NCBI GenBank assembly: GCA_019637295.1 | Contig: JAHBVX010000006.1 | Coordinates: 430,893 to 494,892, forward strand | Reading direction: 5' to 3' | From: Polyangiaceae bacterium | GTDB taxonomy: Bacteria; Myxococcota_A; Polyangia; Polyangiales; Polyangiaceae | DNA: 64,000 nt | Part shown: piece by piece, positions 23,411 to 32,378 of the stretch | Numbering within the stretch: position 1 is the first letter of the stretch | Layout of the letters: every line of letters begins with the position of its first letter | Program-made: the position numbers and the translations under genes | The notes under the pieces: model-generated | Seen by the model: only the letters and a program-made list of their open reading frames with translations | Database searches by the model: none | Told to the model about the DNA's origin: nothing

Positions 23411-24658
23411 GTGAGCGAGCGCTTTCACCTGCCCAGCGGCGCCCGAGTGGAGCTAGCCGGGGACGCACCAGTGCTCGAGGCCAAGGGGTTGTTCGCCTCG
23501 GATTTTGGCGCGACGCGGGCACGACTGTGGAGCGCCGCCGGCGCGGTCACCACCTTGGCCGAGCTGCCCCTGGCGGACGCCAACTCCCTGCGCGTGCTGC
23601 TCCGCCAGCGGGGCCTCGCCGCCGACCGAGTCGTGCCCCTGCGCTGCCGCAACTGCTACGCGGCGCTGCGCGTGGCTCCCTGCAGCACCTTCGAGATCGG
23701 CCCGTACCGCGACGACGAGCTCGACGACCCGGATCTGGACGCGCCCTTTCGCTTCGACGAGCCCATCGACATCGAGCGGGCGGCGGGCCCCGAGCCAGCG
23801 CGCGTGCGCCTGCGCCTCGAGGCGCTGCGCTTCGGGCAGCTCGAACCCCTGCACGAACGGGTGCTTGCCCGCTCCGCTTGGTCCTTCGACGCCAAGGTCG
23901 TCGGAGCGCTCGGCATCGCCGAGCTCGACGGCGAGACAGCGCCGGAGGCCATCGCGGGGCGCTTGAACGAAATGGACGACGAGCTGCTCGACGCGATCGT
24001 CGGCGTCTGGGAGGACGCCCACTATCCCCCTCGGCTCGAGGCGCCGCACGCCTGCGCGGAGTGCGAGGCGGTGACGTGGATGCCGCTGCCGCCCGAGCGG
24101 GAGCTGAGCGAGCCGCTCGACGAGCTCGCGCCGGTGATTGACCCACCACCAGGGATGCTCGACTTCGACGAGTTCGAGCAGGTGCTGCGCGAGGTCGCCG
24201 CGTCCACCTACGCAAAGCTCCGCGTGCGCGCGGTGTCGCTGGAGGTGGTGGACGGCCCGGCGGAGTGTGACGACGGAGGTGAGCCGCTGCTCGGCTGCTA
24301 CCGCCCACCCGACCCCGACGCGCTGCCGCCGCACGGCCCCGAGGTGCGCGTGTTCTATCGAACCTTCGCCGCCATGTGGCGCGACGATGGCGCCTACGAC
24401 GTACGCGAAGAGGCGCGCGTGACCGTTGAGCACGAGCTGGAGCATCACCTGGCGTTCCTGGCCGGCGTGGACCCGGTCGACGACGACGAACGCGCAGCGA
24501 TCGGCGAAGAGCACGCGCGGCGGGTCGGTCGGCGGGAGGTCACGCGGCGCGCGGCGCGCGAGGTACGTCGCGAGGCCACCGGGTTCTTCGCGCGGACTTG
24601 GTACGTCTGGGTGCTCGCAGCGCTAGCTACCGCGCTGACGCTCTTGGCAGAGCGTTGA
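23411..24658 (+). CDS. Zinc-ribbon/zincin-like membrane-anchored protein
   Basis: A 415-residue protein with a GTG start 1 nt after the methyltransferase stop. C79-x2-C82 and C215-x2-C218 could form a zinc ribbon around an acidic insert. HELEHH at 341-346 matches HExxH in a context (VTVEHELEHHLAF, then DDDE) resembling Zincin_1-type minimal metallopeptidases. A single hydrophobic segment at about 396-411 anchors the C-terminus. Function and substrate are unknown; linkage to the methyltransferase is suggestive only. Confidence 0.7.
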   Translation: MSERFHLPSGARVELAGDAPVLEAKGLFASDFGATRARLWSAAGAVTTLAELPLADANSLRVLLRQRGLAADRVVPLRCRNCYAALRVAPCSTFEIGPYRDDELDDPDLDAPFRFDEPIDIERAAGPEPARVRLRLEALRFGQLEPLHERVLARSAWSFDAKVVGALGIAELDGETAPEAIAGRLNEMDDELLDAIVGVWEDAHYPPRLEAPHACAECEAVTWMPLPPERELSEPLDELAPVIDPPPGMLDFDEFEQVLREVAASTYAKLRVRAVSLEVVDGPAECDDGGEPLLGCYRPPDPDALPPHGPEVRVFYRTFAAMWRDDGAYDVREEARVTVEHELEHHLAFLAGVDPVDDDERAAIGEEHARRVGRREVTRRAAREVRREATGFFARTWYVWVLAALATALTLLAER

Positions 24659-24666
24659 GCGCGGCG

Positions 24667-24672
24667 TAGCGT
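24667..24672 (+). promoter_or_regulatory. TANNNT-type -10 box (TAGCGT)
   Basis: TAGCGT ends 7 nt before GTG 24680. It is a candidate leaderless promoter. Confidence 0.4.
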
Positions 24673-24679
24673 CCCAGTC

Positions 24680-25189
24680 GTGACCAAGGCGAAGCGGAAG
24701 ACGGCAGGCGCCGCGCGCGTAAAGAACCGGCGCGGAAGCCCGGAGGCCATCGCCAAGCGGCGCGCGGGCCGAGCGTTCAACGAGCTCTTGGGCGAGGGCA
24801 GCGAGCGTCTGGACGGGCGACGCGAGAAGCGACGCCAGCGATTGCTCGCCGAGCTCGAGAGTGGCACCACGCGCAGCGGCCGTTCGCTCAAGCCACTCGA
24901 GCTCGTGGCGCACGCGAGCGAGCTGATCGGCATGGGGGAGGACGGCAAGAGCCTGCGCAAGCTGGCGAAGAAGCGACGTCAGGCAGAGCCAGATCCGCAG
25001 CTCCTGGCGCTGCTCGGCGAGCTGCAGCGCGCGTACGGTTTTCATCCGGAGGCGTTCGTGGTCGTGGGCATCGAGCCGGACCTGCTCGAGACGCGAGACG
25101 CGCGGGGCCGCAGCAAGGCCGCCGGGGCGAAGCCCGTTGAGCGTCCGGACCCGCCGTCGGGGCTGGCAAGGACCGGCCGGCCGCGTTAG
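24680..25189 (+). CDS. Basic hypothetical protein, 169 aa
   Basis: Strongly basic at the N-terminus (TKAKRKTAG then many Arg/Lys), helical in the middle, with a C-terminal FHPEAFVVVGI segment. The composition suggests nucleic-acid contact, but no family is recognised. The GTG start is supported by the upstream -10-like box. It is followed after 10 nt by the parvulin gene. Confidence 0.55.
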   Translation: MTKAKRKTAGAARVKNRRGSPEAIAKRRAGRAFNELLGEGSERLDGRREKRRQRLLAELESGTTRSGRSLKPLELVAHASELIGMGEDGKSLRKLAKKRRQAEPDPQLLALLGELQRAYGFHPEAFVVVGIEPDLLETRDARGRSKAAGAKPVERPDPPSGLARTGRPR

Positions 25190-25192
25190 AAC
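25187..25192 (+). promoter_or_regulatory. -10-like box (TAGAAC) overlapping the upstream stop
   Basis: TAGAAC ends 7 nt before ATG 25200, and its first three bases are the TAG stop of the previous gene. The parvulin gene may have its own leaderless promoter. Confidence 0.35.
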
Positions 25193-25199
25193 GCCGGTC

Positions 25200-26192
25200 A
25201 TGCTGACTCGCGCGAGGTTCGCGCTCCTGCTCGCTGGGCTGGCCGCAGCGCCGCTGGCCCGAGCGGACGGCGACGCCGTGGTCGTGCGCGTCGGTAGTCG
25301 CTCCATGTCCGCCGGCGAGGTCGAGCGACGCGTCCGTGCCATGGCGCCCTTTCAACTTGCGGAGCTGGGGAAGAGCGCCAGCGAGGTCAAGCGTGCGTTC
25401 GTGGATCGCGTCGTCGCCCCCGAGCTGCTCTACGCGGAAGAAGCCGAGAGTCGAAAGCTGTCGGAGCTGCCGCACGTCGCGGACCGCATCCGTGAGGTGC
25501 TGCGCCAGGCCTTGGAGAATGAAGTCCGCGAGAGCCTGGCCAAAGATGGCGGCGTCACCGCGCTCGACGTGAAGCGCTATTACGACGAGAACCTGCACCG
25601 CTTCAACACGCCCCGGCGCATCAAGATCTGGCGCATCCTGACCGCCGACGAAGAGAGCGCGAAGAAGGTCATCCAAGAGGTGCGCAAGGTTGTCGCGGAG
25701 CCGACGGTGGTGTGGACATCGCTGGCCAGGGAGCGCTCGGTGGACAAGGCGACGCACATGCGAGACGGTAACCTCGGCTTCGTGCACCCGGACGGCAAGA
25801 CCGAGACACCCGAGGTGCGGGTGGACCCGGCGCTGTTCGTAGCCGCGGATCAGGTGAAGGACGGCGAGCTGGTGCAGACGCCGGTGAAGGAGGGCGAGAA
25901 GTGGGCGGTGGTGTGGCGGCGGGGCAGCATGCCCGCGGTCGAGCGCACCTTGGCCCAGGAAGAGCGCACGATTCGCCAGATCTTGATGCGCAAGAAGCTT
26001 CAAGACGCGACCGCGGAGCTGCTCGCCTCGCTGGAGAAGAGCCACGTCAAGGGCAAGAGCGCGGACCTGTTGGCGCTCGTGGAGATCGATCCGATGGGGG
26101 ACATCGTGGAGCGCGCTCGGCCCGGCGTCGTGCCCCGTCACAAGCCCAGAGCCACGGGCTCGCCACGCGCGAGCGAGCGCGGGTTGCGCTGA
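25200..26192 (+). CDS. Periplasmic parvulin-type peptidyl-prolyl isomerase
   Basis: A 330-residue exported protein with signal peptide (cleavage near ARA-DG). The N-terminal helical region resembles SurA/PpiD chaperone segments (about 35-130). A PpiC domain follows at about 130-255 (YYDENLHRFNTPRRIKIWRIL, later GNLGFVHPDG). It should help fold outer-membrane or periplasmic proteins. It converges with the 26201 gene, stop codons 8 nt apart. Confidence 0.82.
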   Translation: MLTRARFALLLAGLAAAPLARADGDAVVVRVGSRSMSAGEVERRVRAMAPFQLAELGKSASEVKRAFVDRVVAPELLYAEEAESRKLSELPHVADRIREVLRQALENEVRESLAKDGGVTALDVKRYYDENLHRFNTPRRIKIWRILTADEESAKKVIQEVRKVVAEPTVVWTSLARERSVDKATHMRDGNLGFVHPDGKTETPEVRVDPALFVAADQVKDGELVQTPVKEGEKWAVVWRRGSMPAVERTLAQEERTIRQILMRKKLQDATAELLASLEKSHVKGKSADLLALVEIDPMGDIVERARPGVVPRHKPRATGSPRASERGLR

Positions 26193-26200
26193 GCCCCCGT

Positions 26201-26614
26201 TCACTTCAGCTCGGGCAACGGCCAGCCGAGCTGCTTCAGCACTCCACGCAGGATACGGGTCTCGTCCCGCGCGCGCTGTTGGTAGATCAGAAACCGCTGC
26301 GTCTGCCCCTTCTCGGCTGCCTCGGCCGCGCGCTCGTAGTTCTCGAGCATCAAGAGCAAATGGGGGTGCGCCTGCGCCACTTCCTTGGGCACGATCATCG
26401 CGCTCGCCGCCTCGACCCGGGCCTTGGCCAAGGTGTGGATCACCCGGGCCAGCTCGCGGTCGCTCAGGCGCGCCCGCAGGTAGTCCGCGTCACGAGTCGC
26501 TTGGTGGACGAGCAGCGCGGCGCGATCCAAGTAGCTGCCGGCCCACGCCGGCACCGCGATGGAGACAACAGCCAGCGAAAGGCCCGCGATGAAGCTTCGT
26601 CGTCGGATGGTCAT
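26201..26614 (-). CDS. Small exported protein with Tat-like signal, 137 aa
   Basis: The N-terminus RRRSFIAG is a twin-arginine-type motif, with a hydrophobic core and AWA cleavage site. The mature part is an all-helical ~110-residue domain with one His pair (AHPH). No family is recognised; a small helical bundle is likely. Its start overlaps the rnc stop by 4 nt, so it is coupled to rnc. Confidence 0.6.
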   Translation of the reverse strand: MTIRRRSFIAGLSLAVVSIAVPAWAGSYLDRAALLVHQATRDADYLRARLSDRELARVIHTLAKARVEAASAMIVPKEVAQAHPHLLLMLENYERAAEAAEKGQTQRFLIYQQRARDETRILRGVLKQLGWPLPELK

Positions 26615-27300
26615 GACTCTTCTCCCTGCCCGCGCCAGGTCTCGCTGAGCAGCGCCTCCTCGGCCGCAGCAAACTCCGCGGCCTGCTTCGAGCGGCCGCG
26701 ACCGCGACCCGCGAGGGCCGCTTGGATCCAGACGCTGACCTCGAACCAGCGCGCGTGATCCGGCCCGCCGCCGTCGACGACCTCGTAGCGTGGCGTCCCG
26801 AGACCAGCGGCCTGCGAACGCTCCTGCAGCGTGCTCTTGGGGTCACGCCCGCCGGTGGCGTCCGCGCTGGCGAGGTCTCGCTCGACGATGACCTCGCACA
26901 AGCGTCGCGCGGACTCGAGACCCGCGTCCAGGAACGCCGCCGCGATGAGCGCCTCCACCGCGTCCGCGAGCACGTTGCTGTTCTCGCGCAGTCCGCTCGA
27001 GTCGGCGCCGCGCCCGAGGCGCAGCTCCGGGGCCAGCCCGCTGTCCCGGGCCCACTTGGCCAGCGCCTCGGTGTTCACCAGGCGCGCCCGCAGGCGGGTC
27101 AAGGTGCCCTCGTCGGCGCTCGGGAAGCGACGGTAGAGCAGCTCACTGGTGCAGAACTCCAGGACGGCGTCGCCCAGGAACTCGAGGCGTTGGTTGTGCT
27201 GGCTGTCGCCTCGCTCGTGGGCGAAGGAGGGGTGGGTCAGGGCCAGCTCCAAATGCGGAGCATTCGTGGGCAGTTCGGTGAGCTCCGCGACCCGAGACAT
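26611..27300 (-). CDS. rnc: Ribonuclease III
   Basis: A 229-residue RNase III, which cleaves double-stranded RNA in rRNA and mRNA processing. The family signature RLEFLGDAVL is at 38-47 with catalytic Glu and Asp (E40, D44), and the second acidic pair is in DAVEALIAA. A dsRNA-binding domain starts near DPKSTLQE (about 155) and runs to the end. Start: ATG 27300, followed by SRVAELTELP. Confidence 0.94.
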   Translation of the reverse strand: MSRVAELTELPTNAPHLELALTHPSFAHERGDSQHNQRLEFLGDAVLEFCTSELLYRRFPSADEGTLTRLRARLVNTEALAKWARDSGLAPELRLGRGADSSGLRENSNVLADAVEALIAAAFLDAGLESARRLCEVIVERDLASADATGGRDPKSTLQERSQAAGLGTPRYEVVDGGGPDHARWFEVSVWIQAALAGRGRGRSKQAAEFAAAEEALLSETWRGQGEES

Positions 27301-27389
27301 CGGCGGCAGGCATAGATCAGAAGGTGGGGCGAGACCACCCGAGGTGAAACTCGGCCCGCGGCGCGGTGTCAGGGCTGGCTGTGCTCGGA

Positions 27390-27395
27390 TATGCT
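27390..27395 (+). promoter_or_regulatory. TANNNT-type -10 box (TATGCT)
   Basis: TATGCT ends 6 nt before ATG 27402, one of the clearest leaderless arrangements in the window. Confidence 0.45.
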
Positions 27396-27401
27396 CGACC
27401 C

Positions 27402-28052
27402 ATGGCGCTCCTGGCCTGCCCCTTCTGCCGAGAGCTCTTCCCCAAGGGGGAGCACGAGCGCTGCCCCGAGTGCGGCTTGGATCTGCGCAGCATGGCCTCA
27501 CTTCCGCCCTCGCTGGAAGCGTTGGATGAGGAGGCGGCCGCGGGGAACCTCACGCCGCCCGAGCACCGGGAGCTGCCCTGGAGCTACTTTGGGCGGGGCC
27601 GCGGCGTGCTGCTGGCCGTGGCTGTGGTCGGGCTGTTGGCGTTCTTCATGCCCTGGGTCGAGATGCGACGGCCCGAGCTGGTCACCATCAGCGGCTTCGA
27701 TCTCGCGCGGGGTCGCGCGGGCTGGCTGTGGGGGGGCGCGGTGGGCTGGTTCATGCTCATCCCGCTCGTCTGGACGCGCAGGACTCTGGCGCGCATGCGC
27801 GGGGTGCGCATCGTCTGTGCCCTGTTCTGTGCGCTGACGCTGGGTGAAGTCGCGATGATGTGGGCGCTGCCGCCTCAGGGCAGCCGCTACTTTTCCGTCG
27901 ACTTCTCGTGGGCTTGGGGGATGTACCTCAGCGCCGTCACCAGTGCGGTGGGCGTGGTCGCCGCCGCGCGCTTCGGCGGCAGCCTGAAGAACATCCCGGC
28001 GCTGCCCTGGTTTGGTCACGTGGAGCGCAAGGGGAGCGCCACGCTGCACTGA
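27402..28052 (+). CDS. Zinc-ribbon membrane protein, 216 aa
   Basis: It begins with a CPFC...CPEC zinc ribbon (residues 6-28), then a cytosolic linker. At least four hydrophobic segments follow (about 68-85, 108-125, 140-160, 172-195). Such ribbon-plus-membrane proteins are common and poorly characterised. It lies next to another membrane protein with a Cys cluster, suggesting a shared role. Confidence 0.65.
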   Translation: MALLACPFCRELFPKGEHERCPECGLDLRSMASLPPSLEALDEEAAAGNLTPPEHRELPWSYFGRGRGVLLAVAVVGLLAFFMPWVEMRRPELVTISGFDLARGRAGWLWGGAVGWFMLIPLVWTRRTLARMRGVRIVCALFCALTLGEVAMMWALPPQGSRYFSVDFSWAWGMYLSAVTSAVGVVAAARFGGSLKNIPALPWFGHVERKGSATLH

Positions 28053-28087
28053 GCGCCGGCCTCTCCGCCACGCGCTGCAAGGCGTGC

Positions 28088-28093
28088 TAGGCT
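28088..28093 (+). promoter_or_regulatory. Extended -10 box (TGC-TAGGCT)
   Basis: TAGGCT preceded by TGC. It would start transcription near 28100, which excludes GTG 28084 and favours TTG 28114, which has GAAGGGG 5 nt upstream. Confidence 0.35.
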
Positions 28094-28113
28094 TCGCGCT
28101 CGAAGGGGTTCGA

Positions 28114-28944
28114 TTGGCCGCAGCACGTCACTCCCAGATCTCGGTGGACGCCGAGCGCGACGAGGCGCCGTCATCGGAGCTATTCGAGGTTCCCGCTGCG
28201 GTGGTGTGTGCCTCTTGCGGGGCGCCGGACTGCGCCGGCTGCATCGGGGCCGACGAGCCGACCCAAGGCTCGGGCGTCGTCGCCATCATTCCGTGGGAGC
28301 GTCCGGTCGGCGGCTTGGGCAGCCGCTTCTGGCAGACCGCCAAGCTGGCCACCCTGGAGAGCCAGGCTTTCTTCATGGCGCTCCCGGATGGCTCCGTCGG
28401 CGCCGCGCTGGTGTTCGCCCTGCTGGCAGAGCTCTTGGCGGTCTCGAGCGTGGTGCTGACCATCGGTGCCGTCGCGCTGGCGGTGGTGCCTGGGCTGCCG
28501 CTGGCGCTTGTCGAGGACCACGCCCTGCGCCAGTGGGTCGTGCGGGCGCTGGCGTGGGGCGTCCCAGCGCTGTCGCTGGGCATGGTGGGCCTGCACGCGC
28601 TGCACGGCGTCGCGCTCGACCGAGCCGCGCTGCGCGCCGGGTCCACCCGCACCGCGCGTCGAGGGCTCAGGCTCGGCTTGTACGCCTGCGCGTGGGACTT
28701 CATCACGCTGCCCCTCGGCTGGTTTTCGCTGCTGGTGGAGTCGGGAATAGGCGCGGCGGTGCGTGCGCTGCCGCTGGCGCTCAACGTGCCGGGCCGCGCG
28801 TCGGGCGCCTACTTGCGGGGTTTTCACCGCCTCGACGACGCCGCCGCGCGCCGGGCCAGCCGCTCGGCGGTGGCGCGCAGCGCGCTCATCGGCTTGCTCG
28901 TGGCACTCGCGGCAGGCGCCGCGTTCGTCGCGTGGATGCTCTGA
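28114..28944 (+). CDS. Polytopic membrane protein with Cys cluster, 276 aa
   Basis: The N-terminal ~65 residues are soluble with CASCGAPDCAGC, a zinc-type Cys cluster. Four to five hydrophobic helices follow, with a Trp/Phe-rich segment (CAWDFITLPLGWFSLL). Function unknown. The TTG start is preferred because of the GAAGGGG Shine-Dalgarno and the upstream -10-like box; GTG 28084 would add ten residues. Confidence 0.55.
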   Translation: MAAARHSQISVDAERDEAPSSELFEVPAAVVCASCGAPDCAGCIGADEPTQGSGVVAIIPWERPVGGLGSRFWQTAKLATLESQAFFMALPDGSVGAALVFALLAELLAVSSVVLTIGAVALAVVPGLPLALVEDHALRQWVVRALAWGVPALSLGMVGLHALHGVALDRAALRAGSTRTARRGLRLGLYACAWDFITLPLGWFSLLVESGIGAAVRALPLALNVPGRASGAYLRGFHRLDDAAARRASRSAVARSALIGLLVALAAGAAFVAWML

Positions 28945-28953
28945 ACAGCGGCG

Positions 28954-30072
28954 TCAGAACATCGCGCCGAGCTCGAGCACGATGGTCCATTGGCGACCGG
29001 TGCCCTGGAGATCTTTCTTGTCCGCGTCGGAGTTCTGCGCGTCCGCGGGGTCCACGATGTCGGTGATGAACTGTCCACCAATCATCACCATCTCGTAGCG
29101 GTAGTTCACGCCGAACATCAGGCGCTGGCGCTCGAGGCGGGCCTTGTTGAACACGACGTTGTTGTTGAAATCGCGCGGGTCCCCGCCGTTGCACACGGGC
29201 TGACCGTCGTAGGTGTCCGCCGGCTTGTTCGGATCCGGGTTGCCCGGCACGTTCGGCCCGGCGAAGTTGCAGTATCCGATGGCGTCCGTGCCGGGCGTCA
29301 GATCGACGAGGCCCGAGTCCGCGAAGATCCAGGCGTACTGGTAGCCAACCCAGGGGGTGATGATGGAGGAGTCCGCGATGGGTAGCGGCTTGGAGATCTG
29401 CGCGTCGAGCCCCACCACGGTCATCTGGAACTGAGGCGTACCGGTGACGGTGCGCACGCCACCGCCCACGGCAATGTCCGGCAGCACGCCGGCCGCGCCG
29501 GTTCGAAAGCCCTCCAGCAAGGACAAGCGCACGTCCGCGCCCCCGGAGAGGATGCTGGTCTTGGGCATGAAGCCAACGGCGCCGGTGATCTCCAGGCCAA
29601 AGCCGAAGCTCTTGCGGATCTTCGCGGAGTAGAGGGACAGGATGGGCGACGGATTGGTGTTGCGGATCGAGGCGCGCTTGGAGGATGGATCCACGCTGCC
29701 CTGGGTGCCTTGCTCCCAGTAGCTCGCGTCGTCGTCGATCGAGGTGTACGCCGCCTCCAACGAGAGATGGAAGCCACCGAAGCCGGTGGTGCGCGCCGAG
29801 TGCATCGCGGTTGGCGCGAACGCGAAGCCGTACTGGCTCATCAAGCGCTTGAACTGAGCATGGTCGGGCGTGCAGGTCGGGCGACCCGTCGCCGCCACCA
29901 GCGCGTCGAGGGTCGCCTGATCGTCGACGATCGCGCCCGCAGGCGTACGGCAGCGGCTATCCACGACCAACCGCTCGAGAGCGGGATCCATGGGCTCCGC
30001 CAGGGCCGAACCGGCCCCGGTAAGCATCAGTGTTCCGGCAGCAATGGCTGCGAGGCGAACGGCTATTCCCAC
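28954..30072 (-). CDS. Outer-membrane beta-barrel protein, 372 aa
   Basis: GTG start with GGAG 8 nt upstream. A signal peptide (ALA-EP) is followed by an N-terminal soluble segment with two Cys residues. An extended series of alternating strands follows, ending in the C-terminal aromatic residue typical of barrels (LELGAMF). Strands such as FGFGLEITGAVGFMP and MFGVNYRYEMVMIGGQF fit an outer-membrane barrel. The transport substrate or function is unknown. Confidence 0.65.
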   Translation of the reverse strand: MGIAVRLAAIAAGTLMLTGAGSALAEPMDPALERLVVDSRCRTPAGAIVDDQATLDALVAATGRPTCTPDHAQFKRLMSQYGFAFAPTAMHSARTTGFGGFHLSLEAAYTSIDDDASYWEQGTQGSVDPSSKRASIRNTNPSPILSLYSAKIRKSFGFGLEITGAVGFMPKTSILSGGADVRLSLLEGFRTGAAGVLPDIAVGGGVRTVTGTPQFQMTVVGLDAQISKPLPIADSSIITPWVGYQYAWIFADSGLVDLTPGTDAIGYCNFAGPNVPGNPDPNKPADTYDGQPVCNGGDPRDFNNNVVFNKARLERQRLMFGVNYRYEMVMIGGQFITDIVDPADAQNSDADKKDLQGTGRQWTIVLELGAMF

Positions 30073-30208
30073 GTATCGAACTCCGCCCGGGCGAGGCTAC
30101 TTGCGGCCTGGGATTTCCGTCAAGCGCGGGTGCGAGAAACCGGCGAAATTCCACGGGACCTGGGGTTTTCGTGCGGAAAGGAGCCCCGCCCCTCCGCGGC
30201 ACTCAGGC

Positions 30209-30214
30209 TAGGCT
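30209..30214 (+). promoter_or_regulatory. TANNNT-type -10 box (TAGGCT)
   Basis: TAGGCT ends 6 nt before GTG 30221 of trmL and helps choose that start. Confidence 0.4.
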
Positions 30215-30220
30215 AGCCCG

Positions 30221-30760
30221 GTGCGACCCCAGCCCGATCGCCTGCGAGGGCAAGCCGTGTCCAGCCCGCCCTTGCACGTGGTGTTGGTGGAACCGGAGAT
30301 ACCGCCCAACACCGGGAACATCGCGCGACTGTGTGGGGCGACCCAGAGCCACCTGCACCTGGTGGGCAAGCTCGGCTTCCGCATCGACGAGCACTCCGTC
30401 CGTCGCGCGGGGCTCGACTACTGGCACCTGGTGCAGGTCGAGACCCATGACTCGCTCACCGCAGCCGAGAGCTCGATCGCTCGCAAGTCCACCGAACCGC
30501 CGACGACGTGGCTCTTCAGCGGCAAGGCACGACGAAGCTATCTGGACGTCGACTTGCGCTTGGGCGACTTGCTCGTGTTCGGCAAGGAGAGCGTTGGGCT
30601 CCCGCAGGAGCTGCTGGCAGAGCGCAGCGCAGAGGTCGTCGGCATTCCGACGCTGGGCGCCGTTCGCTCGCTGAACCTCGCCAACAGCGTGGCCATCGCG
30701 GTGTACGAGGTGTTGCGCCGTCACGGACTGTTGGCCATTGGCCGCGGGCCGACTGGCTGA
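30221..30760 (+). CDS. trmL: tRNA (cytidine/uridine-34-2'-O)-methyltransferase TrmL-like
   Basis: About 179 residues of the SPOUT family, which methylates the wobble ribose of some leucine tRNAs. Diagnostic blocks are VLVEPEIPPNTGNIARLC, FGKESVGLP and the knot segment VRSLNLANSVAIAVYE. Homologues usually begin right before VVLVEPE; GTG 30221 (with a -10-like box) adds about 20 residues, and GTG 30257 is the alternative. It converges with the Ser/Thr kinase. Confidence 0.9.
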   Translation: MRPQPDRLRGQAVSSPPLHVVLVEPEIPPNTGNIARLCGATQSHLHLVGKLGFRIDEHSVRRAGLDYWHLVQVETHDSLTAAESSIARKSTEPPTTWLFSGKARRSYLDVDLRLGDLLVFGKESVGLPQELLAERSAEVVGIPTLGAVRSLNLANSVAIAVYEVLRRHGLLAIGRGPTG

Positions 30761-30764
30761 GCCG

Positions 30765-32378
30765 TCAGCGAACGAAGATCCGGGGACTGGCCGCGCTGAA
30801 GTCCGCGTGCACACTGCGCGTCTTGCCCGCCGCCAGCGTGACGCTCGCCGACACTCGCTCGTCGAGCACCGGGTTGGTGAACACCACCGTGACCGACCCC
30901 GCGGGCAACTCGAGCCCCAGCACCGGCGTGCCGCCCCGCGGCCGTCCCGCCACGGACACGGTGGCCGGGTGGGAAGCGGTGAGGTTCAGCCGTGCCTTCG
31001 CGGCAGGCTCCACGCTCGCAGCTGGCGGCGCCACGCGCACGACCGCGGAGGCGGGCGGGGTCGGAGCAGGCGCAGGCGGGCTGGGCGCGCTCGACGCGAG
31101 GGGCGGCGGGGGCGAGGGCAGAGGCGCGACCGGCGAGGGGCTCGTGGCAGGCGCGGCGGGTGCAGGCTCTGGCCCACGCCGCACCGTGAGCACGCCGGCG
31201 ATGACCACGCCGGCCAGCCCCACGGCAGCGAAGCGCCAGAGCTGCGTCGCCCGAGCCGAGTCCCTGCGTTCTCGCTGGCTGGCGGTCGTGGGCGAGGTCT
31301 CGTCCGACTCGACGCTGGGCGGCGGGGGCGTGCTCGGCAAGCGGCGGGTCCACTCCACCAGCTCGTCCCGCGCGGCGAAGGTTCGCGTGGCGTCCACCCC
31401 AGGCGCGTCGCTCGAGGCCGCGCTGGGCGTGTGCTGGCCGACTGGGGTGCGCGCCCCGCCGTCCCGAGCGGGAGTGCTCGCGAGGAGGGGCTGTGAGATC
31501 CGCCCGCGCCGGCGGACTTCACGCACTCGGGCGCCGAGCTTGCGCGCCAGATCCCCGAGATCGCTGGAGCGGACGAAATCGCGCAGCGGACGCGAGAGCG
31601 CCTCGGCGCTGTCCGGTCGCTGGGACGCATCGAGCGCCAGGGCGTCTCGGATCAGCTCGACGAGCGGCGCGAGCGCCGGGTCGCTCGCGGTCAGGTCCGG
31701 TAGCGGCTCCTTCATGGCCTGGACACACGCCTCGGGGGTCGCGCGCCGGAAGGGAGGTTTGCCCGTCCAGGCTTCGACCAGCAGCGCTCCCACGGCGAAG
31801 ACGTCGCTGGCTGCGGTGAGGGCGCCGCCGTCGATCTGCTCGGGGGGCATGTGTCCGGGGGAGCCGAAGGACTCCTGTCGTGCTCCGGCGAGCATCGCCG
31901 GGGCTGCGATGCCGAAGTCGATGAGGCGCACGGCGCCTTCGTCGTCGACCATCACGTTCCTGGGCGTGACGTCACGGTGAACGATCGCGGCGCGGCGATG
32001 GGCGTAGTCGAGCGCCCTGCAGATCTCGATGCCGACGTACGCCCCCTCGTCGGGACCGAGGGGGCCGGTATCCTTCAGGATCTCCGCCAGCGTGACGCCC
32101 TCGCACAGCTCCATCGCGATGTAGTACACACCCTGCTCGACCCCGAGCTCGTACACCGGCACGATGTTCGGGTGGCTCAGATCGACGGTCATCTTGGCTT
32201 CGTCGACGAAACGACGGACGAAGGCGTCGTCCGAGGCGAGCTCCGGCCGGATCTGTTTGACGACGAGTCGCTTCTCGAAACCCACGGCTCCGCGTAGGGT
32301 AGCGAGCAGCACCTTGGCCATACCGCCACTCGCGATTTCTCGCTCGAGCACGTACTTGCCGAAGATCTGCGGATACAT
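30765..32378 (-). CDS. Membrane Ser/Thr protein kinase with PEGA-like C-terminus
   Basis: A 537-residue kinase of Hanks type. A Gly loop (ASGGMAKV), K41, E60, HRDVTPRN (134-141) and DFG (154-156) are all present, so it should be active. A juxtamembrane linker is followed by one transmembrane helix at about 381-399. A Pro/Ala-rich stretch and a C-terminal beta domain (about 470-535) with RPRGGTPVLGLELPAG resemble PEGA. The start codon shares its bases with the divergent lipoprotein gene. Confidence 0.92.
   Translation of the reverse strand: MYPQIFGKYVLEREIASGGMAKVLLATLRGAVGFEKRLVVKQIRPELASDDAFVRRFVDEAKMTVDLSHPNIVPVYELGVEQGVYYIAMELCEGVTLAEILKDTGPLGPDEGAYVGIEICRALDYAHRRAAIVHRDVTPRNVMVDDEGAVRLIDFGIAAPAMLAGARQESFGSPGHMPPEQIDGGALTAASDVFAVGALLVEAWTGKPPFRRATPEACVQAMKEPLPDLTASDPALAPLVELIRDALALDASQRPDSAEALSRPLRDFVRSSDLGDLARKLGARVREVRRRGRISQPLLASTPARDGGARTPVGQHTPSAASSDAPGVDATRTFAARDELVEWTRRLPSTPPPPSVESDETSPTTASQRERRDSARATQLWRFAAVGLAGVVIAGVLTVRRGPEPAPAAPATSPSPVAPLPSPPPPLASSAPSPPAPAPTPPASAVVRVAPPAASVEPAAKARLNLTASHPATVSVAGRPRGGTPVLGLELPAGSVTVVFTNPVLDERVSASVTLAAGKTRSVHADFSAASPRIFVR

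Noticed and set aside
22354..24658. Complete restriction-modification or BREX system
   Set aside because: No nuclease, helicase or BREX genes are nearby; only a methyltransferase and a zincin-like protein.
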